From NCBI GenBank assembly GCA_950295325.1, contig OX485807.1, forward strand, positions 27,559,666 through 27,623,665: a stretch of DNA of 64,000 bases, written 5' to 3'. A program made the translations under genes and the position numbers. Shown here one piece after another: positions 25,895-38,748 of this stretch (position 1 is its first letter; every line of letters begins with the position of its first letter). This DNA comes from Polytrichum commune. Its lineage: Eukaryota > Streptophyta > Polytrichopsida > Polytrichales > Polytrichaceae. Below the pieces are notes generated by a model. It was given only the letters and a program-made list of their open reading frames with translations, had not been told where the DNA came from and did not search any database.

Positions 25895-26163
25895 CAGTAA
25901 CCTCCCGCTTAAGTACGCAACTTGAACATGCGCAGTTTCTGCGTACTTAGCTGGTAGGTGCGTACTTTAGGATTTAAGGTTTCCCAAATCGCGAGTGATC
26001 GACCTCAAAGCCAGACGCAAAAAAAATTCAAAACTTACACCAAATGACGATTCACGACATGTTCAACTAAGAAATCTTGAACCCTAATTTTTTTGCCAAA
26101 AAATGCATACTTAACCGGGATGCGTATTTAAACGGGTGCGTACTTAAAAGCGGGAGGTTACTG
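25895..26163. mobile_element. pogo-like MITE, 269 bp
   Basis: It begins CAGTAACCTCCCGCTTAAG and ends with CTTAAAAGCGGGAGGTTACTG-type reverse complement; the right arm has two extra bases after the first 16 matching positions. TA flanks both sides (25893-25894 and 26164-26165), the expected Tc1/mariner target duplication. Internal blocks GGTAGGTGCGTACTTT and AACCGGGATGC match the 786-bp element at 16789-17574, so it is a non-coding deletion derivative of the same family. Confidence 0.85.

Positions 26164-26212
<49 letters not shown>
26164..26212. repeat. (TA)n(GT)n microsatellite
   Basis: A run of TA followed by GT dinucleotides starts at the TA target duplication of the 269-bp MITE. The dinucleotide run may have grown from that target site. 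Confidence 0.95.
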
Positions 26213-26213
<1 letters not shown>

Positions 26214-28911
26214 TATAAACTTCTTGTATATAGGGGATTTCATTTCATAGTGACCCATGCACGTCATTTAGGTTTACAATGGAGAATCCACCCCCCTGGA
26301 CCCTGGCTTAACTATATATATATACAATTTGTCAAAACAAAAAAGGCCACACAATTATTCTTATATCGTTCTTGCAGTAAAAGCGTCATTTTATTCAATG
26401 CTAAAATTGCTCAAGATGTAACTCCACATTATAGGGCAAAGTGGTGTGATGTTTGAACGATTGAATGTAAAGCATTTCTACATCGGAACCGAGGTTGACA
26501 TTGCTTTTTTAAAGTAAAGTAGACGGTGTACCTATTGAGGTCACTTGCTACTTTCATTGCATCTTCAATGGCCCAATAAAGGGTACACACCAGGAATTAG
26601 GGATCTAACTTAGCTTGAATTGAGGAGCACAATAAGTTACCCATGCACTTTCCCATCAATCATGCCCTTATACATGTCTCATCATCACACATAGTGTATG
26701 AGCTCACGGCTATGGTCAAGGTTGAGAGTGTCCCTCATTTATTCACTCTAACACTAAGAGGTTGGCGTCGTTTCTTTTTATATGTATTGTTTAAAATCTT
26801 TAGAGTTGATGGGGTCAACTAAGTATATATTTGAGGTTATTTTTCTCATTATAGAGATGCATTTCATTGAGGAAGGAAATGTTAGACCACCGTTGACTTT
26901 GAGGGGTCTTCATCCCACTTGGTATCATATCTTATAGATCATTCACTCACACAATATAGCTTACTACACGAAATATGATATTTTTTTTGTCACCGATTCT
27001 AATTGTCTTGCTCAAATACTAATTGTAAACCGTGGGGTAGTGTCACCAACACTAAACGCTAACCCCACGTTATTTGTCATTCCTTGTAAATGTTTTTAAA
27101 GAGATTATAGATTTACAGTGTTGCACTTACCGTCACTAACCAAGTGACTCTACATCCAAATTTCAATCATCCATAGCAATATTTCATCACAAGTTGCTGA
27201 CAAGAGAAGGTAGGGTTTTGGCCAATGGATGAAACCCATTCATCATCCATGACAATATTTGTTCATTTATTCATAAGAAGTGTCATATGAAAAGTTATGA
27301 TAGTGACATTGAATACCATATAACATTAATTATCATATTTAGTGTATTTTGGACCCATGCCGTCCCAGCATGTTGCATTTGAACTACGAGTCACTTTAAT
27401 GTGGTCCTAGGTGGTCATAGGATGTCACCTCATTGTTTTCATCCATTGTTCGTATAATGGTTGGGAAGGTTGGGACGACAACCTCAATGCCACCACGATG
27501 TCCTTTGTATACAAGATTTCCAAGAGACACATGTATGAGAAAAAATTAATCAAATTGGAGACGACCCAATAGTCACGAAGCATGAACTTTCATACATGAG
27601 CAACTATGTGGTGAAAATACAATTTCTTTATTTCCTTAGGTTTGTGACCCTATTATGGGCACTTATGACTCCACATGTATATTTGAGGATTGGATTGAAT
27701 TAGAACATGAAATGCATGACTAACACTTGTGTATGACAAAGATTGTCGTGTTAAATTCCAAATCCATAAGTGATTGGGCCGGAACCAATAGTACCATGAC
27801 ACAAGTCATGGTTTTGAGTGTGGAAGTGAGGAAGCACAAACCATTTAAACGAGTAGCTATTGGTAGATTCTAGACATCGGTAATATGTTTGGGCCAACTT
27901 TTGGCTTCAAAAATTTATAGTAATTTCAATTTACAAAATAAAATTACCAAACAATTTGTGGTTCTCTTAGTTTCTACCTTCCTACATGGGAAAATTTTGC
28001 AGTGCCTTATACTTCTCCACACCTGGCGCAAAATCTCTTAAGTGATGGGTTATGGGCATCTCTATTCTAACTAGTTGAAGTTCAAGACTTCAAGACTTCA
28101 AGAAAATTGACAATTGTTTTAGAGGAAGCTATGCAACATACCTCTAATTTAATAAAGAAAAACCGGAAGATCACAACACGTAACCGGTTGGACTTGAAAA
28201 CACTAGGAATTTGACCCATTATGCCCAATTTTTTTTCCCAGACACTGAATAGGGTATGGATATGTGAGAATATTACCTTTGGGGCCTATATACCATGCAA
28301 GAACCTTTATACCCAAGGAAAGTTGTATTAGTATCAATACGGTTTAGATTGGTATCAACCCAAATAATACTTCAAGTACAAAAAGATTCTCTCACATGCT
28401 TGAAATACCCACCATATATCAATAATGGACTACACAAAGTATCTCAATTAGCGAGGGAGGACTAATAGTGAGTGTGGGAACTTAGTGAAGGTGATACTAC
28501 ATTCTTTTTACGCTATGAAATCACTCCCACCAAAAGATCTAGAAAGCATTGTCCATCTCAACACTATTCATTGCAAATACTATTCATAGCATCACTATTC
28601 ACTGAAAGTATCGACACTTGACACTATCCACTGATAAGCATGCGTTTTCATTTTACTTTATCACTCCACAAGCACCTTAGAACACAAACTGATTTTCTCG
28701 AAATCTACGGTAAATGAGCATGTGTTCATGAATTTCATATGACTCGTGAATTTTAGTGAAAAAAATTCATTCCTTAGTAGCTTTGAGATTTGACTAAATA
28801 GCATGTTCTTTGAGAATTACTACCATCCTCACTAATTGGGATAACCAATGTAATAATACAATTTTGATTTCCAAGGGTAGGTTCTTTGATACCATCAATT
28901 AATGTTGATTA
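26213..28911. other. gene-free AT-rich repeat DNA
   Basis: No recognised gene. Copy 3 of the AACCGGTTGG-type repeat lies at about 28140-28250. Segments at 28270-28450 and about 28890-28950 resemble the reverse complement of 190-470 (for example CTTGAAATACCCACCATAT against its inverse near 340-365). Confidence 0.55.
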
Positions 28912-29042
28912 TTGAAACTATGCATTCACCTATATACCAGTCGCATTGGAAATTACGCTCCTAAAGGCCACTTCAAAGACAAAGTGATTTTTCTGCAATC
29001 CTTAATGCCAAGGGACAAAGTCCCTTGGACCGGGACCCCTCT

Positions 29043-29250
29043 GGGAACAGCAGGAGAACTGCGAACTACTGTGGGAACGGTTGGAGGACTGCGAACTACT
29101 GTGGGAACGGTTGGAGGACGGCGAACTACTGTGGGAACGGATAAAAGGATCGGTGGACGGGCGGGTTCCCAGATGTTCCCAAGTGGGCTCCCAGACGTTC
29201 CCACAGTTCTGAGGAACTGTGAAACCCCATGGGGAACTGTTCCGGGGAAC
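29043..29250. repeat. GC-rich GGGAAC minisatellite
   Basis: Three 30-bp units sharing GCGAACTACTGTGGGAACGG start at 29061, 29091 and 29121. Nine GGGAAC or GTTCCC hexamers occur within about 210 bp, on both strands, so the segment can fold. It belongs to a sharply GC-richer, CpG-rich block (about 29020-29360) unlike its AT-rich surroundings. Because 30 is a multiple of three, several frames stay open on both strands; I do not treat these as genes. Confidence 0.8.
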
Positions 29251-29359
29251 GGCGGCCTCATCCTCCGGTTCGGCCTCGCAAGGCAGGCAAGGCCGCGGCA
29301 ACTCCGCGCTGGCCACGGCGGGGTCGGTCTCGTGGTCATCATTGCACACGCGCCATAGC

Positions 29360-30531
29360 CACAGCCATAGCTCTTCCGAGTCTTCACTTCTCCGCATTTA
29401 TGCTTATAACCTAGCCTACCCTTTTGACCAGTCTCTAGTTTCGCACAGTAACTTTCGCATTCCTGCGCCTAATAAACTTACTTACTCCACTGTCCAAGCT
29501 TCCTCGTCGCAGGTGGGCTGCGGACTATCGTCATCATCACTCAATCACATCATCAGCACTCCCTCACATCTGCTTATCGCTTCATTCCACGGCCGCTAGC
29601 TTTCCTTCCTTCCTTTCGTGATCATTACTGCACTCGCCAACCAAGTCACGTGTCCCTTCACAATTCAGGTTTCATCACAACTCTTGTATGCACTTTTTCG
29701 AAGCACTCACTCTGGCAGCACTTAGCGATTGTGTAATTCCTCTCTGTCTGCGAGTCAATCGCTGCTCTCGTGTTGTCTCGGATTAGGTACAAGTGACGAC
29801 GGTGGTTGTTGAGGAGCGGTTGCTCCTCTTCTGCGATACTAATGATGATGCCGTGTGGTGCAATATTCTAAGAATCTTTGGTGGAGAGGTTTTGTGCGGT
29901 CCAACTTATCCTGCGTTTGTTTTGCTGACCTTGAGATTGAGATTGAGTTTGTAGCAACAGCTGGTGGCATGAATCGAGAGTCGAGCCAAGTTGTGTGTAG
30001 TTTGATGTGTCTAGAGAGAAAGGAGCTTTTGGTTGGGTTCCAATAACAAGGAGTTTGATAAAAGCGATTGTTATCTTCTTGTAGACATCCATTTGGTTTG
30101 ACTTGGAGGTTGACATTGTGGCGCAGGGTTTGGTGGTTTATATATTTCTCAAATATATTCGTCGAACAGTAGCTTACATCATCAGCATTCTCTGCGCTGG
30201 ATGTTAAAACAAATTTGTCGACATTGTTCACAGAAAAGTCCAACCACCAATGCTGGTTGCACCCTCAGAAATTCCAATCGAGCCTCCAATTCGGAGCTTG
30301 GAGATTGCCAATCGGTTCTTCTTCCTTGTTTGTTTCCGTCTTTTGCAGCTATCTTATTTGGCATTTATTCGGTGTACAACGGCAGGATATTTGAAAGAAT
30401 ATTGTGGAAGAAGTGATACCGTTATATTGGCAATACCTTGTGGAGAAATATCAGAAGAATCTTTCGAGATTCGACAAAGAAAAGAGTATTTGATTTGATT
30501 TGATTTGATTTGATAAAGAAGAGACATTGTT
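29360..30531 (+). promoter_or_regulatory. upstream and 5' UTR region of the MATE gene
   Basis: Mixed-composition DNA between the GC-rich block and the MATE start codon, likely holding the promoter and possibly a 5' UTR intron. Five TTGAT units lie at 30490-30514. The last unit runs into an in-frame TAA at 30514-30516, fifteen bases before the chosen ATG, which supports that start. Open frames here on either strand resemble nothing known. Confidence 0.4.
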
Positions 30532-33500
30532 ATGGGTGGGGGCGCTTTGCAACTCCTACATGGAGGAGGAAATTCCCTCCTAGCAGGGAAAACTGTACAG
30601 AAAGGGTCAACGCCTAGTCGGACTAGAAGAACAATTGCCTTGGACTTTACTCAGATCCAGACTCATGAGCAATTGCAGCTACATCGTCGCCACTCGACAC
30701 TAATTGCACTGGTCCCCATTCGGAAGCGTCGCAGCAGTGGGATAGTTTCATGCTCAGAGTCGAACTCGAGTCTCATTGATAGTGTAGCAGAAACAGAGCC
30801 AGCTCACGATGTTGCTTCTGATTCTTCTTCATCTTCACCAGCAGTACCGCCTCTTGTTGGCGGTAGGGGGTCTTTCACTGTGGCAGGTATTGAAGTGGTG
30901 AGGTCAATTGAAGAAGCTGAAAATGAGGTCCTCAAAGCTGTGTCCGAAGTTGCAATTACATCTGTTGGGTTGGAGAGCCCATCATTCAGCAGACCAACGC
31001 AGGTGTCAGCTGCATCGGAGCAGCAATCTTCTTCATCAGCAGTGGCTGCTTCTGTTGTGGTTTCTGAAGTCGCTAATGCAATGAAAACTTTGGAGAAAGG
31101 AGCTAGAGAGAGTGGTAGTGATGGTGATGAAGATGATGAAGAAGATCTAGTGGTGGACAATCATGCTAAGATGATGACTGCATTGGAGCAGCTTACTTCA
31201 GCAGTAGAACCAACCCTCATGGCAGCAGAAGTTGCGGATGCGCTTCTGTCAAAAACAAATGAAGATGATGGTATAGAGGGGAAGAATTTCTTGGAGCAAC
31301 TTCGAGAGATTGTAGCATTTGCAGGCCCAGCTCTTGGAATTTGGCTCTCAGGACCCATAATGAGCTTGATTGATACCTCTGTCATCGGGAATAGCAGCTC
31401 TTTGGAGCTTGCCGCATTAGGTATGTAATCGTAATGTCCCGACTTGTAAAAATGACGGCTGTGTAATGAGAGAGCATTAGCATTCATGTTGCTTCGATTA
31501 GAGAGGGCTCCAATTATAATGTTATATTTAGGGTGTAGTATTATGTTGCATTAATTCCTTACAGAGTGCACTTGGTTTTTTAAACAGGACCAGGAACTGT
31601 CCTATGTGACCAATTCTGCTATGTTTTCATGTTCCTATCTGTTGCAACATCCAATCTGATTGCAACTTCTCTTGCTCAGAAGGTAAGCTTTCATCATAGT
31701 ACTGGAAAGCAATCCTGCTGCTAATATAATTGACAATTATAGCGACTTTGTAAACTCAAGAACCAGTTCCAAAATATATGTGCTCGAATTCTTCAGTGAG
31801 GAATTGTTCTTTCCTTGGAAGAATTGTGATTTGATTCATTTGCATTGTGTGAATGACACCCTCTAAAAGTAAGTGGGTTAATAATTGATGATGTTCACAT
31901 CTCACCTGTAATATGGATGTTGGGTTATAGGGGAGACTCACAAGTAAAGCCCTGTAGACATTCGCTACATTCTTTACTTTCTTTCACTATATGGCTACAA
32001 AATGACGTGAGTTCCTGTAACTATATCCTGCATAAATAAATGAGAATTTGACACTTGGCTATCATTTGGCTGTGTGCAGGATAAGACCGAGGCAGCTGCT
32101 CACCTCTCTAGGTTGCTATTTGTGTCATTGGCGTGTGGGATGGCCATGTTCTTCATTACCACATTTGGAGCAACCCCCTTACTGACAGGTGCGGAGGGGC
32201 TTTTCATTGAGTATGTCATAAGGTGAAATGTTTTTATTTAAGGTACTTGATGTAGAGGCCTGTTCCTGATTTATAGCAATCGCCAGGTAATACATTGTAG
32301 TAAATCAGGAAAAAATGTATTTAGTTCTTGCTATAGGCAATCTTAGCATACTGAAGGGGGAAAAGTGAAGGAGGTTTGCTGCTTGTTGGTGGAGGTTTCA
32401 ACGACCTCCCTGACTGGCCCATGTTCATTGTCCTTGGTATTAATGAACATTAATGAAATACATAGGACAATGAACATGTGCAATTAATTTATGTGCAATG
32501 TGTTCTGTCTCAGCCTTTGTCGGAACCAAGAATGCAAATCTGGTTCCCGCAGCATTACCTTATGTCCAGGTATCCTTGCACCTACTTTATCACAAGCTAT
32601 TATTTGAAATCTCAAGTTTGATCAGGAACTACACTCCAAATTAAGTCTATTTAGGTGTAGTACCTGTTGGTGTTGAAATTGCTGGACTCCAATTTGGGTT
32701 TGTGCTCTTAGTTCCTCAGGACATGATATTCTACTGTATAGAATTCAGTTCATGGTCTTGATCAATGTATTGAGTTTGTGATGTATTTTACTACTTGCTT
32801 AAACTGGCTAACAAACAGTTTGGGAACTACAGATTAGGGCATTGGCATGGCCAGCAGTCCTTGTTGGTATGGTTGCACAGAGTGCAAGGTGAGTGTTCAG
32901 TTCATGCAGAGTAAATTTCACTCTCTGGGAAGCAGTCAATGTGTGTAGATGGTATTCAGTTTTCTAATGTAATGTCCCTCATATGGATCATTCTTGTTAG
33001 GTCAAGTTTGTGTGAGCCCATTTGCAGCTATTGTTTATTCAAATCATTTTCTCCTCTGGACGTTGATGGTGGTAATTATTAGAAGAGCCTGAGTCAAGTG
33101 AAGAACTTTGTTGATTTCTTAACAAGTCTTTGTTATGTTCCCTTTTGTTGTCTGAAGTAGCCTGTTGGGGTTGTACTCGTTTGAGATGATTTATCTGTGA
33201 CAGTAGTGACAAGGATAGTATTGAAGATTATTCTCTCCCAGGATACAAATGTGTCCTTAGTTCTGCTGGTCTTGTATGCAATATATATATGAATATATTT
33301 TTGATTTAAGCTGCTATTTAATCTGAAGTTTTGAATTTTGTGAAGAGGTATTATATTGCTAAGCTATCAGATTGTGAAGGATGTTTCACGCTGGCACTCT
33401 ATGAGAGCACACTATCATGCAATTCTGAGTAATCATGTCTCTGGGCGACCTAATATCTGTGGACTGTCTATTGTGCAGCCTTGGAATGCAAGATTCATGG

Positions 33501-36500
33501 GGTCCATTGAAGGTTTTAGCTATTGCAAGCCTTGTGAACCTGTTTGGAGACATCTTGCTTTGTACAGTGCTTGGGTACGGTATTGCAGGTGCAGCCTGGG
33601 CGACTATGGCTTCTCAGGTGCGTTCTTTGTACTTCTTGATTGATCAACAAACCATATGCGTTAATTTGGGAGCTAAGTGCACACAATTGCCTATCCAGAC
33701 AAGAATTCAGATAGATTCTTTTTTGTAGTGGTTCTGCTAGTGCATAATCTTTTTCATCATCTCTCAAAATTTGATGCGATAAGTAATAGATTATAGATCT
33801 TTTTGAGAACACTTGCAAGTCTTGAAAGGGATTTTGACTTATCATTTGGCAGAGGTCATTGAGATTTGACACACAGTTGCATTTCTCTTAAAAGCATGAT
33901 AGATTTGGTAAGCCGTAAATTTATTTTCAGATTTGCCTAGGTTGCATAAGAATGTTGTTTGTAGGATGAGTTGATTCATCTTATGGTTTAAATCAAAAGA
34001 GAGGGGTATCGCTGATCTTGTTGGGAGTTGTTCAGTATGTGGCAGGTTTCTTGCTGTTGACATCCTTGAGCGCCAAAGGTTACAACGTACTGGCAATTAG
34101 TGTGCCTTCATGGAAAGAGTTCTCACGTATGGTGAACTTGGCTGGACCTGTTCTGCTGACAATGCTGTCTAAGGTGATGGCTCGACTGTGTTTGCATCTT
34201 GTTTTTGTTGTCTTTTGTTCTGTCTCTCTCTTCAGAGATCTGATTTTTGTTGTTTATCACAGTCCTCTTGACATGATGCAATTGCTGGCAGGTTCTTTTC
34301 TATACACTCATCACCTACTTGGCGACATCTTTGGGACCAGTTACACTAGCTGGTCACCAGGTATGCTTTTGGGACAATCACAATAAATTTGCTTTAAATC
34401 TATTTAATTTGTGTACCATGACATCTCACTTTATTCAAGGATTTTCTTTGACTCACTTGGCTAGGTACTGCATGCCTGGGAAGGTGAGGGGTTTGCTCTC
34501 TCATTTCAAATTTTCCCTTAAGGTTCTGAATTGTCCAATTCCTCTCTGCAGGTGATGATAGGAATCTACTCTCTGTGTACTGTGTGGGGGGAGCCACTGG
34601 CACAGACTGCCCAGTCATTCATGCCTGCACTGATTTGCGGTGCTGAACGCAATTTGAAGAAGGTATACCAATTCCTGAATTGTAGTTCCTGCCAGTGAGT
34701 ATACAAAGTATGAATTCGTTGACCTCATATGCTAATTTGTTGATCTCTACAAATTCAAGACTCTGATTTCTGTTGTACTTGGGCTAAAATTTCAGGCAAG
34801 GGAGCTGCTCAGGTCGTTGATGTTGATTGGAGCTACAGTTGGACTGATATTAGGGTGCCTAGCCATATCAGTCCCTTGGTTCTTTCCTCAAGTGTTTACT
34901 AGAGATCCTGCAATTGTCACTAAGGTATTTTTGCAATGTAGTGCATGTGCTTATGCAACACTTGTCTGTATCTCAATGTGGTGAAGACCCTTGCAATTAT
35001 AGAGCTTGTAGGTAATGTTGATGATTATAGGGGAGCAATTGCCACAAATAAGGGAGAAAGCTGGGCCATGGCTAGATGCCCACCTCATTGAGCTGGGCCC
35101 CTTACCACCATTACCCAACGTGGAAACTCAGGCAGTTCTATTATGGCGTATATATTTCTTTTTTGGAATTTTATCCCCAAAATTAGCATCAGAGGCCCCG
35201 AAATAGTCTAGAGGGACCCACTTGAGATGAATAAACCACAGGCCTATGGGGGTCATGTTTTTACTAGACCCCCTTTACCTTGGTAATAGTGGTGGGGCCC
35301 ATATCAAAGAGGTGGGTGTCTAGCCCTGGCCAGAAAGCTGGGATGGAGTCATTAATTATAGTTTGGATTATTTGTAGTAATATGCATATTTGGTGATGTT
35401 TACTGGTCCAACAAGCTGGCTCTCTTCTGAGTACTAGTAAATGACCATTTTGCAGATGAGGTCGGTGTCAGTGCCGTTTCTTGTAAGTCTGATGATTACC
35501 CCACCAACACTTTCTTTGGAAGGCACACTTTTGGTAATACTTCCTTCTTACTCTCCAAATCACTGATGCTTTTGGAATTCTGTGAACATTTTTATGTTTG
35601 GTTCTGCTTGTGGAGATCTTAGGGTGAACTCTGGCTGCAGGCTGGGAGAGACATGAAGTTTTTAGGATTCAGCATGGCGACTTGCTTTTTTGGAGGTAGT
35701 CTGCTGCTACTGGTACGAATCTTTAACTATCCCATTGTTAAAAGTATACCACATGAAATAATTGTACTTTGCAAGAGTGCATATTAATTTGGACTGTGGT
35801 GAAAATTCTACTATTTTGGATCGTAGGTTTGACTAAGTCTAATTATGTCAGCCAAACAATAAGGTAACATTTGAGTTGGGTGAGGTCAATCAAGTGGGAC
35901 TCTATCATAAAAATCTTGCATGTTTACATGGAGGCAGGATCCATTGTTGCTTTGTTGTTTCTAAATGGGCTTTCCTGAGTTTTGACAGTCGTTATTAATG
36001 AAAGAGTTTATTTAGTATAAGAGGCCATCATCACATTGTGACTTGCTCCTCAGAATAATAAACCTCTAGAGATTATAATGCATCTACTTTGGTAGGCTTG
36101 TCTCGGTGCTGATGTTGTTGCAATATCCTGAAGTACCCACTTCTGGTGAATCTTGTTCTTACAACTTTTCTTAGATCCCTCACACCATTATAAACGTGGT
36201 GCACTCTTGCAGACATCAGACAGACTTGGGCTTGGTTTGCTAGGTAGCTGGTGGACACTGGCAGCATTTCAATGGGTAAAAGTTCTTTCCTTGGATTCGA
36301 ACACTACTTAAAACTTTGTTGAGTACAGTCTCAAATGGAAAAGGTTTTATTGATGACTTATTTACATGGAAAATGTCTTATTGATAACATGTTGTGTTTA
36401 GTTAAGCTGCCCTATGGTAATGGTTAGAGTGTTCTTACTTTTGTCTGGCTCTTGTGTGTGTGAGACGTGCATAACATCAAAACTGCCCAACTTCGTTATA

Positions 36501-36753
36501 ATAGCAGAGTTTGAATTCATGTTTTTTCCTATGCAGATCATATTGACGAATTTGTGATGTATTTAGCAATATAATGTATACCAGGTCAGTACCTTTTCAC
36601 TTTAATTCAACATCTATTGAGTCACTAAATATTGTTTGTTGGTTATGACAGGCACGTTTTTTCCAGTCCTACTCTCGGCTCCATTCCTCACGAAGCATTT
36701 TGGCTGATCCGATATCGCTACATGAACAAGATTCTTTGTTGAAGACAGCATAA
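30532..36753 (+). CDS. MATE transporter, chloroplast EDS5/EDS5H (DETOXIFICATION 46/47) type
   Basis: Predicted 701-aa protein from 14 exons: 30532-31420, 31588-31682, 32080-32188, 32514-32569, 32833-32888, 33479-33617, 34036-34173, 34292-34360, 34552-34662, 34796-34924, 35456-35533, 35641-35712, 36213-36275, 36652-36753; all GT-AG with consistent phases. Residues 1 to about 85 resemble a chloroplast transit peptide (SGIVSCSES near its end). An acidic Ser/Asp/Glu-rich stretch (about 180-205) precedes the membrane domain, which starts near residue 253 with [20 protein letters not shown], the first MATE helix. Later helices include [19 protein letters not shown] and [15 protein letters not shown], typical of the EDS5 branch. 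In Arabidopsis EDS5 sits in the chloroplast envelope and is needed for salicylate production by exporting its precursor isochorismate; the EDS5H paralogue is similar. That substrate is an inference here. The soluble N-terminal region is longer than usual (family about 540-560 aa). Confidence 0.9.
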
Positions 36754-37705
36754 AGTTCCACAAATTTCATTTCTGTTCTAACCATCAAGTGTAAGAAAAT
36801 TGAAAAAAAGATGCAGCAAAGGTGCCTCCATTCTTGAGCAACATTTGCAGGTGGTTGACAATGATGACCATAAAACAAATGCTTCAGCCCTGGTGTAGCA
36901 GTGCTTACTTTGGATAGCACTGCGTTTAGCAATGAGCACTCAAAGTGGCCACAAGCATGGAGGTCATTTCACCACCAAATATTCAATCCATTTCATTTCA
37001 TTTTTTACCTCTGAACCCCACAATATCCAATTAGAGGGGTCACTGATTAGTTTGTGAAGCTAACATTTGCATAGCCTTCCTACTTTTTGGAGAAGTGCTT
37101 GCGTAACCAGGCAGCCCTGGCAAACACGTTCAACGTGTCCTGCTGTCAAACAAAACAGTTGAAACACACTTGAAACCAGTGATAGTGATGCTTACGTTGC
37201 TCCCTTCAGTTCATTTTTCCCCCTAGTAATTGCCAGTATAGGAGGAAGAATCTCCTTCAGTCTGGGATTTGCTTTCATTTTATACTTGTAGGCAGCACTT
37301 GTTAGTGCTTTGTACCAATCCATGTCCTCAAGCAAACATTATTTTCTGAAGCCCATCTTTATATGGGAATTTCATCCACAGTTTTTAATGGGTGATGGTG
37401 TTAGGTGGGTACGAGTTGGTGAATTGGAGTTGTGTTTTGCATTTCGTCCAAGCAATTCTTTATTACACCCCAAATTTGTTGAAATCGGTCTTCAACCTAG
37501 ATGGGCTTGTTTGATTAGAGCCCTTGTTCTCACATAAGTTATATCCTTTTCCTCACACCAAAGGAACAAGTGGTATCCCTCATGCACATGTTACAACATG
37601 CAAGAGAATTTCTTACTTTGGGAGCGAAATATTGATTTCACATTTGGTCTTGATGACTGTGACATAACAAAGGTCCAGTAATGAGAGTCAGAGTGATTAC
37701 GCTGA
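36754..37705. other. 3' flank of the MATE gene
   Basis: The first few hundred bases should be 3' UTR. No recognised gene, RNA or transposase motif was seen up to the DNA element starting at 37706. Confidence 0.45.
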
Positions 37706-38218
37706 TGCCCCTCCCCACTTGACATTAGCAAATAACCAAAGGCTTCCCTAAAACCCGGGTAAAGCTCCCTCGGTTATAGCGGACACGTCTGGCTATCCCA
37801 ATGCACCTACAAGAACTTGCTCCGGAGATTTCCAAGTAGGTTTTAGTTAAGTAGCTTTCACACATGTTCATTGTTTTATCTACCAACCAATGAATGTTGG
37901 ATAGTTTCTGTCCCATCCCCAAATGCCTTAATACTTACCATCGGTTTTTGTTAATGAAGCTCCTCGTGCCCACATAACTAAGACTAAAAACAACCAATCA
38001 CAAGAGCGGGAGGCAACACTTTTCGAGGTCCTACATTCTTGCCTCATGTCTACTAGGTACCGATGGGAGGGTCGGTAGTTTTAGCTTAAAACCTCCACTT
38101 TTAAGCCATGCCACATCATTTGCCAACTAGGCTCGGCACTAGATAATGTCGATGGTGTGAACGCTCATTTTTTAAAACCCACTTTTAGGCTTAGCTAATG
38201 TCAAGTGGGGAGGGGGCG
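37706..38218. mobile_element. DNA transposon with TGCCCCTCCCC ends, copy 1
   Basis: The 513-bp element has terminal inverted repeats: left TGCCCCTCCCCACTTGACA, right GTCAAGTGGGGAGGGGGCG, with pairing continuing through TTAGC/GCTAA. A second copy at 60519-61044 aligns along its length, including GCCACATCATTTGCCAAC and GGCTCGGCACTAGATAATG. Flanks read TGA on the left and TAA on the right; copy 2 has TAA on both sides, so a 3-bp TAA duplication (PIF/Harbinger-like) is plausible. No transposase frame is present, so it is non-autonomous. Confidence 0.8.
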
Positions 38219-38748
38219 TAAGATGTAATTTGTAACCAAATAGCATGGGTTTACACTCTGTTCCGGGTCCAAGAAACTTGGAGCCCAGAGCACCCTTTAA
38301 TGGGCCTTACTGTTGAACTCAAGATTGGACCTAGAAGGAAGATTGGTTTCTCAAACTAGGAACAGTACTTTCTTTGGTTGCGACTGCCGAGATTTGGCAG
38401 GAGAGTGGTACCACATGAGCATCACTTTAGTTTTTCCTACTTTGGACTCGGACCCTCGTGTAGACACACCTTTGGGTCCAATATTTCGCTCTTGACCCAA
38501 AAGATTGCTCAATTATTGAGTTCCTTTGTCATGGGATTCTTCTGTGCACTCACCATTTGAACCCTGTGTGGAATTCGAATAAGAAGTGTGTTGATGCAAG
38601 CATTCGAATGATCCTGAAAAAGTTAGAACTTATTAGTTCAAAACCCTCTAAAGTTGAAGGTCGATTTCTCTCCTCGAGAAAGCGCGTCGACTCATACTGT
38701 GCACTGCAGCCCTACGTTAAAATTAAGGGCGTTAGAGGCGTCTCATAT
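38219..38748. other. short intergenic stretch before the U6 gene
   Basis: No gene recognised. A segment around 38260-38380 (GGTCCAAGAAACTTGG, then CTCAAGATTGGACC and TTGGTTTCTCAAA) resembles about 58425-58510, so it is a dispersed repeat. Confidence 0.5.

Noticed and set aside
28912-29599. Overlapping open frames of 126-148 aa on both strands
   Set aside because: They overlap the 30-bp repeats and a GC-rich block, which keep several frames open at once. No domain, and repeated TTVGTVGG-type residues only mirror the DNA repeat.
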